Shown: positions 33,531 to 46,469 of the stretch, in pieces | Numbering within the stretch: the stretch's first letter is position 1 | Layout: the number at the start of each line of letters is the position of its first letter | Origin: Pogona vitticeps | Lineage: Eukaryota; Chordata; Lepidosauria; Squamata; Agamidae | Reading direction: 5' to 3' | DNA length: 64,000 nucleotides | Assembly (NCBI RefSeq): GCF_051106095.1 | Contig: NC_135795.1 | Coordinates: forward strand, 1,591,501-1,655,500 | Position numbers and translations under genes: made by a program | The notes under the pieces: model-generated | The model's input: the letters and a program-made list of their open reading frames with translations, nothing else | Database searches by the model: none | What the model was told of the DNA's origin: nothing

Positions 33531-36500
33531 ATGGACCAGCGGAAAGAAACGGTCTCGATCCCTATGACCCCCTTTCAGCATCACGAGGAACCCAGCGTGC
33601 CATCTTATGCACCATCCTATCAACCCCAGTCACACGCTCCAGAACCTTACAACCCAGTCAAATATTCCCCTGACCCATATCTGTCGGGACCTTCCGCTCC
33701 ATCGGCCCCGTACACTCCGCTGGACCCCTATGCTCCATCAGGTACGTTGGCGGCGCAGGTCTCCGAAAACTGGAACCCCTTCGAGGTGAATCAGAAGGAC
33801 TGGAAACCACGAGGAGGCGTTGCAGCCTCCACTTGATCTCGATAATAAATAATGATTGATACAAACGGGGAAGAAAAATAATAGCATCCACGGTGATGTG
33901 ATCGCTGGAGTATCGCAAGGTGCCCAAATGGGATGGGGTGGCGGCCACAGTGGCATGTTCAAATGTTTCTCGGGAGCGATAATAGTTCACTTACGCATTC
34001 AGTACTCAAACACCGGAGAAGAGAATATTGAGAACAGGTTCTTTCGCGCTGTGCCGCAGTCCTGCCCCAATTTCTGCCTCCAACAGAATTCTCACCCAAC
34101 TCTATGGATAAAACACAGCCTCTAAGCTTGAGCCTTGCATGAGATGTATCTCTTGGCTATGGGCTTGAAATGCTTGCAGATTTTTTTAAAAAGACCCCAA
34201 ACAGCCAGAGCTTGAGACTCTATATTTTAATGCATTTATTGCATTAGTCATCATTACTTCTTAGCAGCAGCGGTTGCCATGATCATGGTTCTGATCACCC
34301 AAGTAGTTGATTTTCCTGAGCTGTCATTAATGAGCCAGGAAGAAACAGGAAAACAGTCTCTGGTTCCACCTAGTGGCCATTGATGACATTGTACCTTAGA
34401 AATATTTCAGAAAGAACCAAGGAAGCTTGCCGCTAGGGTAAATAGCAGAAAACTTCAAAAATTCATCTGAGTGCCTCTAAAATGCCTTTAAATGCACTTC
34501 AGATGTAACCTTTGAAAAGTAATGAGATGTTATTCCTTGTCGCAAGTAAATGACATAGGTGTTAATCATTACCCTTAAAAATAAATTCACACTTGCTAAT
34601 TGCAATAGCAATACAAGTATAATTAGTTACAGAATTACCATATGGTTGGCTACATGCTTTATTGATATGCTCAACTACAGATTGACCTACACTAATTCAA
34701 ATAACACAGAAGCTGGAGAGCCTCTAAGTTAAGCCTAGGATCCGAAAACTTCTAACGATGCACAATTATTTTATTGCTAAAATGCCCAATACAGTTACTG
34801 GGCTTACGTTTCAGGGCTTTTAAAGAGCAATGCATGTGTACAATTGTATGCCGAAATAACCATTCCAATACTTATACATAGTCTGTCAATCACAGTAGGA
34901 ACATGCTGTCTGATTCAATTTATATGTAGAAGAAACCTCACCAAGGAATAGGGAAGATGATGAAACACTCAACTCCGGGTCTTGAATCAAGGGGCCAAAA
35001 TCTTTAATTTAGAAATCTGTTCTATATCCTTTTTTTTCCCAACAACTCATTGTGCATCTTCTCAAGAAATACAGCTGCACTGTATTTAAGAGATGCCTCT
35101 TCCATAGACAGCTTCCCCAATCCTGCTCATCTAAGACTGAGTGAAATTTGAAGATACCACTAGAAAGGCCCAGTTTTGTGTCAGTCTCTCACGATATCCA
35201 TTGGTAGCTGCACATTTTCTTTCGAGCCCCATGTACTTAATTTTCTATGCATGCAGGCTGCAGGTAAGATGCATCCCTATCCCGGCTGGAGGTTTAAAGA
35301 GCATGGGTTACATGCCACAGAATCGACAACTTCAGCAGGATTAAGGCAAAGCACCCCTAAGAAAGGGCAGAGGCAGACGTGTAGGGTGTTCCAACACAAA
35401 AGTTGCCAAGGTAGCTCAACTCAGCATCTTCTTCTCCTCGTTACAGGTGACTGTTGTGGAGATTGTCCATCTCCCCCGCCCTATTCCTGCCAAGATGTCC
35501 CTTGTGACCGAGTAGGACCAGGTATGTTTCTGAAACGACTCAGAGGTAGCTCTAAACAGTCTCTTCACAGGATGCTCAGAAGACACTTCGTGAAGATCAG
35601 TCTGTCACTGGTCCAGGTAGCTCAGCGCCGGAGAGGCCGGGCATCTCCCATGGCCTTGGCCGGGGGACGGGGGCTTCTTGGTGGTGCTGAGCGCCTAAAC
35701 TGGAGATATACCTGGTGGTCACATGGGTGCTTTTCCAAGGTATACAAGAAGGGCTGCCCTGAACACTTAGCCTAGCCGAAAAACTGAAAAGTTGGGGAAG
35801 AGCTGTAGTTACCCCCTTGCTAAGAATGGGGAGCCATATTTCACCATGCATGTCTCCATCAGAGATGGGGAAGTTACTTTTTTTTCATTGAGAACTCCTA
35901 GGCTAGTATTGAGGTTGGCCATACTGTCCGGACCATTCTTTTGAGGTGTCGTTTCAACACCACACCAACCCAGCGTTGATATACATCCCTGCTTCTTTTT
36001 AGAACATCACCCAGCCCTTTCTGTACTTGCGCTGGCTGCGTGCTTTGCCTCTTGACGCAGAAAAATAGGGTGGTAGTGGTGGGTGGCGTAGACACTCTCT
36101 GTCTCACGTCTAGCTGGATGCGAGCCACGTCAAAGGCCTTTCCAAATCTGTGCCAAGGTATCAAGGCAGCCAAACCGACGAGGAATTCCTCCTATTACCT
36201 ACTCCCAGCTGATGCCAATAAGAGACCTCTCCACTTCTATTTTTCAGTCTGCATGAGCAACAACCCTCCCGTCGTGGTTGCCGGCATCTTCTGCAGTAAA
36301 CCAGCATCAACCATCTGCCCTTGCTGTCGCCAGATCATCACTACAGATATTGTCTTCCGCGTAGGACCGCTGACGTATGCGGCATGCACCGCCATCTGCG
36401 TGATGGGGTGAGCGCTCCTTCTGGATATTGTTCATTTCTCATCATCCTGTCGATTTATCTTGCACGGCGCTTTGCAAAGAACAGCTTGGGTGGGTCCTCT

Positions 36501-36877
36501 ACCCCAAGGCACTGAGTTACGATCTCACCGACACAGAGTGGGGGGGGGAAGAAGACAAGAAGTGACATTAATAGGCTTGTACTGTATTTGTAATTGTCAC
36601 ATTTTGGGGGAACTGCCCAGGAATCAACTTTTTTCATCGCAGATGGTGTATTCATTTTTAGTGAATACATTTCAAGGCAACCATTGTGCCACTCAACGAT
36701 GAGGGGGGGGGGGGGAGAGAAGCCTTTTTAGATGAAAACTCAATTGTTGCTCCTCTGCTTGCTTCCAGGGGCTGTATGGGTTGTTTTCTTATTCCCTTCA
36801 TGACCAAGTGCTGCAAGGATGTCGATCATTACTGCCCGTGCTGCCGGTACCACATCTACCGCTACAAGAGGATATAG
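33531..36877 (+). CDS. LITAF-domain membrane protein, four coding exons
   Basis: Coding exons 33531-33741, 35447-35521, 36248-36407 and 36769-36877 join in frame to 184 residues. The ATG lies 13 bases after a splice acceptor (exon starts at 33518), so at least one noncoding exon lies upstream. The N-terminal half is proline/tyrosine-rich with a PSAP motif (residues 54-57; TSG101-type ligand) and a PPPY motif (80-83; Nedd4 WW-type ligand). The LITAF domain fills residues 96-184: CPCC (119-122), a hydrophobic membrane-inserting stretch (about 136-160), then HYCPCC (169-174), ending YRYKRI. The two cysteine pairs bind one zinc in this family and the protein sits on the cytosolic face of late endosomes and lysosomes. 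It could be the orthologue of LITAF, LITAFD or a CDIP1-like paralogue; I did not settle which. Confidence 0.9.
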
Positions 36878-38084
36878 GCATCTGGGCGAAAGCTATTCAA
36901 ACCAATTCCGAGGATCAGATGGAGGAGGGCAAGGGAATTCCACCCCCCCCTCCATAAACTGCACCAAAGGAAACCTCGAAGCCCTGATCTTCTGGCTTCC
37001 GGCTGCGACGTCTCAGTTCAAGCCCAGGAGAAGGAACCACAAAGGGGCCGTTTGGGGAGGGCTGGGTGAGCAGCGTCCACCAGGAGCTTCTCGGCTGTCC
37101 ATTCTGGCAAGGTCTCTCTTTCTCGCTTTGAATCCTTCTCTCTTCCAAAGATCTTCCACTTCTTGGCAACCTTGGTCCTGCCAGGACTCCGAATTGCTCA
37201 CGCCAACCATGTTGCGAGTGTCAGCTGCCCCATTTTTCACGACAAAACCCCTACCTGCTCACCCTTCTTTCTCTTTTTAACCTGTTTGTGTATTGGTAAA
37301 CTGGTAAAATTTTCTTCGGAAGCTAGACATGCTATGATTATTTATATACCTGTATTCTGATGGAAGACTGAATCATTCAGACCATGCTAAGTCATGCAGA
37401 AGAAATAAGGCTCAGTCGTTTAGAAGTTCCATTTCGGCTTGTTTTCCTTTGGCATTTCTAGTCTCGGAAACAGCCTGTCCTGAGACCCTACTCCCAGCAG
37501 CAATTCTCCAGAGACCAATATTTGGCCAGGGATTCAGAAAGGGCTCCCCCCCCCTTTCCTCCCCCAGTTCTGCCAGAAACTCCAGCAGTTGAACCGGAGC
37601 GGTCTTGCCTGCAAGCAGCTGCTGTTATCACTGAATTTAAATGGCGTCTTACCAGTGTGACTGGTTGCATGACCAAGCCTGCTTTGCTGAATCTTGCACA
37701 GAAGAGTGCGCTGCGCAGGGACATCCACGCACATAGTTGTGAGAGCATGGAATTTGACTTTGGAGAACACCTGTCGTGTCTGAGATAAAAGTGATCAGAA
37801 CATACAGTACTCTAATCCATCACACACGCCCCGTTCCTCTCAACCCCAAAGGCTTGGGTGGTCAAAGTCAAGCCTGTAACACTGGGTGGAACAGGCAGTT
37901 TGTTGTTATGGAATTGACTCCCACACACATCAGGATAACAGGAAATTAACTGCAACGTAGAATGTAAACGGGCTGCTTTAAATTCTGCATGATACTGCTG
38001 TGCTGGTTGTTTGTTTTCAATTGCAGGTGTGGAGGGGAGATGTTGATAAATAGCGCTAAAAGCCTTATGAATACAGTGGAAGTG

Positions 38085-38375
38085 AAAAACAGATTTAAGG
38101 AACTAGATTTGGTGGACAGCGTGCCTGAAGAACTATGGATGGAGGCTCGTACCATTGTACAGGAGAGGCAGCAACAAAAACCATCCCAAAGAAAAGGAAA
38201 TGCAAGAAAGCAAAGTGGCTCCCCAACGGGGCCTTACAAATAGCAGAGAAGGGAAACAAAATACAAGGGAGACAGGGAAAGTTACAGAAAACTGAATGCA
38301 GAAGACATCAAGAAGAGGTGGCAAGAATACACAGAGGAATTATACCGGAAAGATCTGGATGTCACCTGTGCGGCT
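38085..38375 (+). mobile_element. RTE-BovB LINE fragment
   Basis: The translation NRFKELDLVDSVPEELW followed, after a frame change, by TIPKKRKCKKAKWL and later DIKKRWQEYTEELY matches an internal part of BovB ORF2. Frame changes and an internal gap mark it as decayed. It sits 120 bases left of the Gmr1-like element and has no 3' tail, so it is an internal scrap. Confidence 0.75.
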
Positions 38376-38498
38376 AAATCTGCAAATTCAAGCATTTCTT
38401 GATATTGAAAAATTCAAGCAGTTTCTGCCCAGAGTCACAGTAAAATATGCAAGGTCCCATCCCAGGCATGAGAAATTATATTAACATGATGACCCCCC

Positions 38499-39040
38499 TG
38501 TGACAAACCCAGACCTACTGGGATCTATCACACAGTTACTAAGCTGCCACCAACCATTCCCTATAATAAGTCACACAGACCAGGGATGGATTTTTAAACA
38601 ATAAAAGAATAAGGTTTATTTTAAATACAAACAGGGTAAATAAAACAATCAGGTGAATAAAATAAAGTAACGTGGCTTATTCTCACACACACAAGCATAC
38701 AGTTTGGTTCACCTAGAACCTTTAACTTAAAGCACAGACCCTGAACCCATCAGTTCTGGCTAACCCACAGACCCCTGAACCTATCAGGGTGGTACTCTGA
38801 CCCACAGTAGTACCCTGTCAGACACACAGACTCCCACAACAGCTTCTTCTTCCCCAGCTGCTGCTTCGTCCCAACCCAGTGTCTCACAGTCTGTCTCAGC
38901 ATCTCCTCTTCACCACACAGGCATCACATATTTATACAGTACAGCCCCTCCTCCTGATGTCCCGCCTTCCACTCCCCATAGGATGGAACTTTCCCTCCAA
39001 ACCCATGACAGACAGGTAACATCAGTGCTGTTATGTAACA
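38499..39040 (-). repeat. 3' LTR of the Gmr1-like element
   Basis: This 542-bp copy is identical, as far as I can read, to 43597-44138. It contains a TATA-like TGTATAAATATG on the element's strand and an AATAAA further on. Confidence 0.95.
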
Positions 39041-39300
39041 CCTCCCCTCTTTATAAGTTGTTTTGTAGGGGGAAAGCTAAAAGTGCTTTTCACCAAAAAA
39101 CAACCTGTATAAAATACACAACAACAGTAATACATACCAAATAATACTTACATCCAAAGTTAACCATAGCAAATATGCATTTAAACATTTTACCATATAC
39201 AGTACATCAATTTACCTTTATTCATACAAACCAATTCAAAACCAGGTACATTTAACCTTTTCATCATTATATACACATAGTCCATGTTCTTTCGCCGTCT

Positions 39301-42300
39301 TCAATCTTCAGGTCTTCTTGATAAGGCGTCAGCAACACAGTTCACTGACCCTCTGACCACCTTCACTTCAAAGTCATAGTCCTGTAAGTTCAAAGCCCAC
39401 CTCATAAGTTTGCTATTGTGGGTTTTCATCGTCTTTAACCATTGCAATGGTGAATGGTCAGTACACAGAATAAAATGTCTTCCCCAGATGTAAGGCTTGG
39501 CCTTCTGGATCGCGTAGACTATGGCCAAACACTCCTTCTCCACGGTTGCCAAATGTCTCTCACCTTTTTGAAGTTTCCTACTCAGGTAGGACACCGGATG
39601 TTGGTCACCATTCTCATCCTCCTGGCACAGAACTGCTCCTACCCCGCTGTTAGACGCATCGGTGTAGATGATGAACTCCCGGTCGAAGTCTGGAGCACGC
39701 AGGACAGGATAGTTGATTAACGCCTCCTTCAACCTCTGGAACGCCGCCTCACAGTTGCTGGTCCACGGGATGCGGTCATCAGTCTTCTTCCTCGTCAGAT
39801 CGGTCAGCGGAGCCGCAATCTCGCTAAACCTCGGGATGAACTTTCTGTAGTAGCCCACCAACCCAAGAAATGATTTGACCTTTTTCTTGGTGTTGGGTCT
39901 AGGCCAATCACGAACAGCTTCTATTTTGGCCTCCAGGGGTTTTATCATTCCTCCCCCTACCATGTGACCCAAGTATTTTATTTCTGGGCTACCCAGCTGA
40001 CACTTGCTGGCCTTTACTGTTAGCCCTGCTGCACTTAATCTCTGCAGCACTAACTCCAGGTGTAACAGGTGATCTTCCCAGGTATTACTGAAGATCCCTA
40101 TGTCATCAATGTAGGCCACTGTAAAGTCACTGAGCCCTGCCAAGGTCTGGTCCATCAGCCTTTGGAATGTGGCTGGTGCATTTCTGAGACCAAAGCTCAG
40201 GACTCGAAACTCATAGAGACCAAAAGGGCTGCAAAAGGCAGTCTTTTCTTGATCCCTGGGATCAATTCTTAATTGCCAATATCCCTTTACCAGGTCCAAT
40301 GATGAGATGAACCGACAACCCCCTATGGTTTCAATCAGGTTGTCTAGCCTGGGCATTGGGTAGGCATCAGGAGTGGTTACACGGTTTAATTTCCTGTAAT
40401 CGACACAAAACCTAATGCTCCCATCAGGCTTGTCCACAAGGACTATCGGAGAGGACCAAGGACTAGAAGAGGGGACGATTATGTTCTCCCTCAGCATCTC
40501 GTCCAGCTCCTTCCGCACCTTGTCCCTATAGGGTCCCGTTACTCGGTATGGGGATACTGCCTGCGGGGGTGCATCCCCTGTGTGGATCCGATGCATCACT
40601 CCCTTCACTATCCCCGGCTTGTTGGAAAACACCTGTTGATATTTACTAAGCAGCATTTTCAGTTCTTGCTGCTGGTCTTGGGTGAGTGCAGGACTGATCT
40701 TGACCTCCTCTGGGTTGTATTTTACTTCCCCTCTACCCTCCCAGAAGGGTAATTCAGCTTCCTCACTCTCAGCTGCTTTTATCGCGAATAAAACCCTCTG
40801 TTCCCCTCTGTAGTAGGGTTTTAGGGCATTCACATGAACCACCCTCCTTGCTTGGTTCTCCTCCTGCTCTATTAGGTAATTCAGGTCTGACATCTTGGAA
40901 ATGACCCTATATGGTCCTGCCCATTTGAGCTGCAGTTTATTCTCTCTGCAGGGCCTAAGCCAAAGCACTTCCTCCCCTGGGTCAAAGTGCCTCTCTCTAG
41001 CTTTGTGGTCATACCATGTTTTCTGTCTGACCTTCTGAGCTTGCAGGTTTTCTGCTGCCAGCTCTAGATTTCTCCTTAGGTCATTCATCAAGGTGTCTAT
41101 GTATGTCACAACGTCTTGTGGGTCATCCTGGGTGATCTGCTCCCAATTTTGTTTGATCAAATCAAGGGGCCCTTTCACCCCTAAGTGTGCAGCAAACATG
41201 TCAGAGTGACCCCTTTGTAAGATCATGGGGCGATACTTTTCAGGTACCACCAGCTGACTTCTGATCCCATCTCCCCCTTTTGAGATATTCCTCAGGGTTT
41301 CTCTATATAAAATCCCCTTTTTCTCCAGAAATCTCCCTGGGGTTTCAGGTGTTAGCTGGGCGTCAGTCACCTGTTCAAAACACTTTTGGAGAGTGGCGTC
41401 TGCCTTTTGCTCCTGTCCAAATCTGCTGTCTGTGGTTAAGGTTTCCACCACAGCTTCTGAACTCCCCCCACCTGCTTCCGTCTCTGGCTCATCATTACCC
41501 CCCTGAACTGTCCCTGTGGTGGCTTGTGAGCGTGTAATCACTAGCACCCGTTTCACATGTTCAGCCAGGTCATTTCCCACGAGCACGGCTGCCGGCAGAG
41601 TCGATGAAATCGCTATCCGCCAATCTCCCCTCCAGCCTTGAAAGTTGACAGGTACCTTTGCTACTGGCAGAGAGATTATCTGCCCCTCAATCCCTGCCAC
41701 CTTCATGCTCTCATTTGGGATTATAAACTCCCTAGGGATGATATCTGGATGGCACAGGGTTACCTGGGAACAAGTGTCCCGCAGTCCCCTATACTGACGG
41801 TCAAGTATTCCTACGTCCACCCCGGCTGTCTCAAACAACTGAGAATCTGTTTTTATCAACAAGCAGCGCTTTACCTCCAGAAGAGGACCATTTTCCTCAG
41901 CCTGATCAGCATAGGTAGCTGTTCCAGACTGAGTAGTCATGGCAACAGGCTCCCTCTGTGACAATGAGCTTTGCTCTTTCTGGACACAGAACACAGCTTT
42001 TGGCTTGGTCCCACTAGAATTCTGAGGCACCATTCCTTTTAGCTGCTTTAATTTCTCACACTCTGAGATTAGATGACCCTTTCCCTGACAGAAATAGCAT
42101 TTTCTGGTATATTTTGATTCTCTCTCATCTTGTTTTGGTTTTCCCTCCAAAATCTGAGGTCTTGGTTTCATGTCTGAGGGCTTCCCTTCACCATGGGCCC
42201 CTCCCCCTTGCTGGCTTTTCCCTGGTCCCTGAGAGTACTTGCTGTAGGTTTCTTTGGGTTTACCTACAGATTTCCCCTCACCCAAGGGCTTTCTTATTTG

Positions 42301-43155
42301 GGAGATAAAATCTGCGATCTCTGCGGCTGCTGCCACAGATTTCGGTTTCCTTTCCCTCACCTGGAATTTCAATTCCCCCTGCAGGACTGAATAGAACTGT
42401 TCCAGGGCTATCAAGTCTTTAAGCTGCTCATAGGTCTCTATTCCCTCCTGCGATAGCCATTTCTCAAGCAGCCTCACCAATTGGGCCCCCACTTGGGTAA
42501 AAGTCTGTTCTGGCTTCTTGGTAAGGGACCTGAATCTTTGTCTCAGCTGCTCTGCATTTATCCCATGTCTTGCAAACACCAGTTTTTTAAACTCTGCAAA
42601 ATCTTTCAACAATTCCTCAGGCATCTCGGCATAAACCTCAGCCAGGCTACCACTGATTAAAGACCGCATGATGGTCATCTTCTCAGTTTCCCTCACTGAG
42701 AAGTCCACAAACGCTCTTTCCACTAAGGAAAAGAACACCTCAGGACAATCTCCCTTGTGGTACACAGGGAATTTCTTCAGGTCAGCCTTAGACAGTTGGC
42801 CTCCCTCAGAATCCCTATTATTATTATTGTTCTGGTTCATCATTTCCAGTTTTCTTAACTCATACGCCATCCTTTCTTTTTCCAGAGCAATTTTTTCTCT
42901 CTCCATTCTTTCTTCCCTCTCCATTCTCTCTCTCTCTCGCTCTAATTCAAATGCCATTTTCTCTCTCTCTAATCTTTCCTCCATTTCCCTCACCCTCAGT
43001 TCATGCTGTTGGGCTAGGAGTATTTTCCTGAGTTCTGGGTCCTGCTCTCCTGTGCTGTCACCCTGCACTGAGCCAAATTCATCCTCAGAACCTTGGTCAA
43101 TCTGGGGGTCTTTCACTTCACTCATGTCTGCTACTTGGCTTCGAGTCAAGGGCAT
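39301..43155 (-). pseudogene. gag-pol reading frame of the Gmr1-like element
   Basis: The frame spans 1,284 codons. In order it has an N-terminal charged coiled coil (about residues 45-105), a capsid region resembling the SCAN domain (about 130-290, with LRQRFR and LEQFYSVL), a zinc knuckle with CYFCQGKGHLISEC (about 353-366), a protease-like region, an integrase-type segment with a GPY/F module (KWAGPYRV), reverse transcriptase with YIDD, and RNase H with TDAS. It is treated here as a fossil: recognisable throughout but not a complete set of parts. Confidence 0.9.
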
Positions 43156-43596
43156 AACCCCCCCCCTCAGAACAGGCTGCTTTAAAAAGTCAAGCCTCAG
43201 AATAAAACGACCACTTTTTTTCCTTTTTGCCTCAGAACCAGCTCTCCCTAGAGATTGCTGCTGTTCTTCAGCACTAAATTTGCAACAGTATCGAGTCAGA
43301 GCCTACCCCCCTCTGCTGGGCCTCTCAGCTGGCAAGCTAGCTCGCTGTTGCTACGCAGATTTGCCTCAGCGTTTTCCCGCCAAAACTAGGCTGCCTCAGA
43401 GCACCTTAATCTAAGTCTCCCCAGTTGGCACGTTCTTCTACTAGCGCACCTCCCCGTGAGGTACACCTAGAAGATTACCTACGCGCCTCAGACTGTCCCT
43501 GACTAGATCCCCCTTGCTCTGGGCACACTTGCCAAGGCTTTGCTGGACCGCTGGACAACTGGACCAGTCGTATCCCACACGCTGGACACCAATCAA

Positions 43597-44138
43597 TGTG
43601 ACAAACCCAGACCTACTGGGATCTATCACACAGTTACTAAGCTGCCACCAACCATTCCCTATAATAAGTCACACAGACCAGGGATGGATTTTTAAACAAT
43701 AAAAGAATAAGGTTTATTTTAAATACAAACAGGGTAAATAAAACAATCAGGTGAATAAAATAAAGTAACGTGGCTTATTCTCACACACACAAGCATACAG
43801 TTTGGTTCACCTAGAACCTTTAACTTAAAGCACAGACCCTGAACCCATCAGTTCTGGCTAACCCACAGACCCCTGAACCTATCAGGGTGGTACTCTGACC
43901 CACAGTAGTACCCTGTCAGACACACAGACTCCCACAACAGCTTCTTCTTCCCCAGCTGCTGCTTCGTCCCAACCCAGTGTCTCACAGTCTGTCTCAGCAT
44001 CTCCTCTTCACCACACAGGCATCACATATTTATACAGTACAGCCCCTCCTCCTGATGTCCCGCCTTCCACTCCCCATAGGATGGAACTTTCCCTCCAAAC
44101 CCATGACAGACAGGTAACATCAGTGCTGTTATGTAACA
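43597..44138 (-). repeat. 5' LTR of the Gmr1-like element
   Basis: This is the upstream LTR on the element's strand. The adjoining interior (TTGATTGGTGTCCAGCG on the minus strand) is where a primer-binding site is expected. I did not identify the tRNA. Confidence 0.95.
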
Positions 44139-44299
44139 GAAACTTTGATGCTACCTGAAACACTGATTACCCACCTATTTATAAGCTTCTTTCACAAAGA
44201 CGGGAAACAGAATGAGAGAATTTAATGAGTGCTCAAGTATTCCAATCCCACATCCTGCTGTTGCAGGAAACCCGCCTCTACAGCACACCTGATTGCTGG

Positions 44300-44420
44300 A
44301 TCATCATCATCATCGTACTGCAGAACCGCCCTAGTCAAGGAGGCCCCAGTGGGGGAATCAAACTCCCAACCTCTGGCTCTGCAGCTGGAGACCTCAACCC
44401 CCAAGCAATCCAGCCTCAAC
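44300..44420 (-). mobile_element. tRNA-derived SINE, minus strand
   Basis: Read on the minus strand it has GCTGCAGAGCCAGAGGTTGG, GGGAGTTTGATTCCCCCACT, CTCCTTGACTAGGGCGG and a (GAT)n tail. Its body is shorter than that of the copies at 2338 and 27578, so the middle part seems deleted. Confidence 0.75.
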
Positions 44421-44924
44421 TGAGTTGTTGAGGATACCCAACCTTGGATTCAAAAGGTCATGCCCTGTTTGAACCCATATACCCACCTGTGAAGCAATTT
44501 ATAGCATAAGGAAACCACCACCACCCTTTTCCAACTCTCCCCCACCCCCCAGCAAAAATACATGCCATGATTCCACTTTCCATATGAAAGATGTTTATGG
44601 ACCAATCTCTCCTTTTTACTTCTGGCTATACCATTCGATTGCCTTTTCCGAATGTTCGCCAAAGTATTTTGTTTTATTCTGCAAAGATCCTTTCATACTC
44701 ATGTTGTCAGGTAACAGACAGCTAGGTGCCGCAAGATCTACAGACTTTAGAGATTCAGGTATGGCTAACAGATGCCACTCATCCTTTTCCCTAAACTAAA
44801 GCTAGATTTGAAAACAGAAAAAAAACCCCCGACGAAATGAAAATCAAATGTCCGCATCTGGAAAACGGTCCTCGGAAAGAAGGTGGCAGTCTTCTTCAAT
44901 ACCCAGGCCATCACTCACCGGAAT

Positions 44925-46469
44925 AAAATTTTATAGAAAATTTTTATTCAACATACAACATTTTCATTTCCAGCAAAAAAAAAGAAAAAAGAAAAAAAAG
45001 GCAATATACAGGAAGAATAATTGCACAGGGAGCTACAGAAATAAAATACCGGGGGGGGGGTGAGAGATAAAGAATGTGAGATTTTTTTTTAAAGGAAGAG
45101 GAGTGTAAGTTGCAGATTTCTCTACTTTGACCACAGCTTATAGAGACACGCGAGCTGTCGTTGAGTTTCAAACTAAAATGAAAAAGCCGCCCAGGGACGG
45201 AAATAAAAACTACTCACAATGAATATCGACACCTGTGAAATCCAAACGCAGACTCGCCCAGCACACCCCAAACCCACCCACCCCCCAAAAAAGTAACTTC
45301 CAAGTGTTATATTGTACATGTCCTTTGTTAAATATACAGTTCCTCCTCCTCCTCCTGCTTTTTACAATGTCAACAGCTGACTAGTGAGCTAGCGAGCATG
45401 CCCTCTGTGCTAAAAAGGCTGTATTTTTATTTATTTTTTGGCCAGTCTTCCCCGATTAGCTAAATTCAATATAAAGCATACTGGTTTGTCTTCCGACGGA
45501 CCTTTGAAGGTCTGGGATTACCGCTTGCATCCTCTCATCCTCTCCAAGGGGTTCAGTTCTTTGCCATTGTAAAATGAAATCCAATCTCATCTCCTTTCAA
45601 GTTCTTGCGTCTTCCTCGGCCAAAGGGTGAATTTTTTTAAAAAAAAATAAAATAATAAATCCCTTCCAATTTGACTCACAATCCATTTATTTTAAAGGAT
45701 GAAATAAGAACTTTTTTTTTTTAAAAAAAGGGGGGGAGATCCTAGGCTGATCGAAGAGACCAAAAGGAAAAAAAGAATAATAATCCCGAATAAGTGCCAA
45801 CAGAGGGTACACAATGAAGTAGATTGCTATTTATTGATGATGTGAGTTTCTCTTTGCATTTACAAATGCACAAAAATGCCATTTAAAGTATATAACTGAA
45901 GGAAATAAATTGAACGTGAGCCTAACCATAGTGCCAACTAGCTGCAGTGATGGCAGGAACCACGTATTTGGGAAGAGAAAGAAGGGAAGGGAAGGGGAGG
46001 GAGGGGAGGGGAGGGTGGCCTGCGGAGGCTGCCCACTTAAAGGTACTACAGACAAATATGTTGCCAAAGTTGACGGTCCTTAAGTCCATCCTTCCCTTCT
46101 GACGCCGACAATCTCTCCTCGTTTACATTTCCCCATAAAAACTCTCATTGGCACCCAAGCTTTTTTTTTATATATAAAACACCTTCATTATTATTTTTTT
46201 CTTTTTGCTCAGAAAAAAAAGGGGGGGCAGTCAATAATAGATACAGAGAAGCCAAACGGAACAGCCTCAAAATAAAATTAATCAAATCAGCAGCAAATCC
46301 TCTTGCTGGAGACTTCTGATCGAGTGTACGTGTACCAAAAGTCCTACGGTTGTTAAAAAGGTGCGCGCGCCACACACCCACACCCACACACACCCAACAC
46401 ACATACACGCCCACACCCACACATTTATCGGTTGCCCCCTTTCGCCTCGAACAAACAGGAGAGGGAAAG
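44925..46469 (-). other. USP7: USP7 3' UTR with poly(A) signal
   Basis: Minus-strand AATAAA lies at 44948-44943, about 1.52 kb after the USP7 stop codon. The stretch is AU-rich, with several long A/T tracts and a C/U-rich run (transcript sense) at about 45,970-46,015. Cleavage is expected near 44,920-44,930. The length and end are inferred from the signal only. Confidence 0.55.

Larger units (their letters stand above)
38499..44138 (-). mobile_element. Gmr1-like Ty3/Gypsy LTR retrotransposon
   Basis: Two 542-bp direct LTRs bound a 4.6-kb interior with one long minus-strand gag-pol frame. On the element's own strand the LTR begins TGTTACATAACAG and ends GGTTTGTCACA. A purine-rich tract, AAAGAGGGGAGG, abuts the 3' LTR (near 39041-39052). 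Integrase-type sequence lies ahead of reverse transcriptase and RNase H, the order that defines Gmr1-like Gypsy elements. No env is seen. The LTRs read identical, so insertion was recent. The internal coding region looks broken, with about one break. No matching 5-bp target duplication is seen at the outer ends. Confidence 0.9.

Noticed and set aside
42668-43414. 248-codon plus-strand serine-rich frame
   Set aside because: It is antisense to the charged coiled-coil start of the Gmr1-like gag and has no domain of its own.
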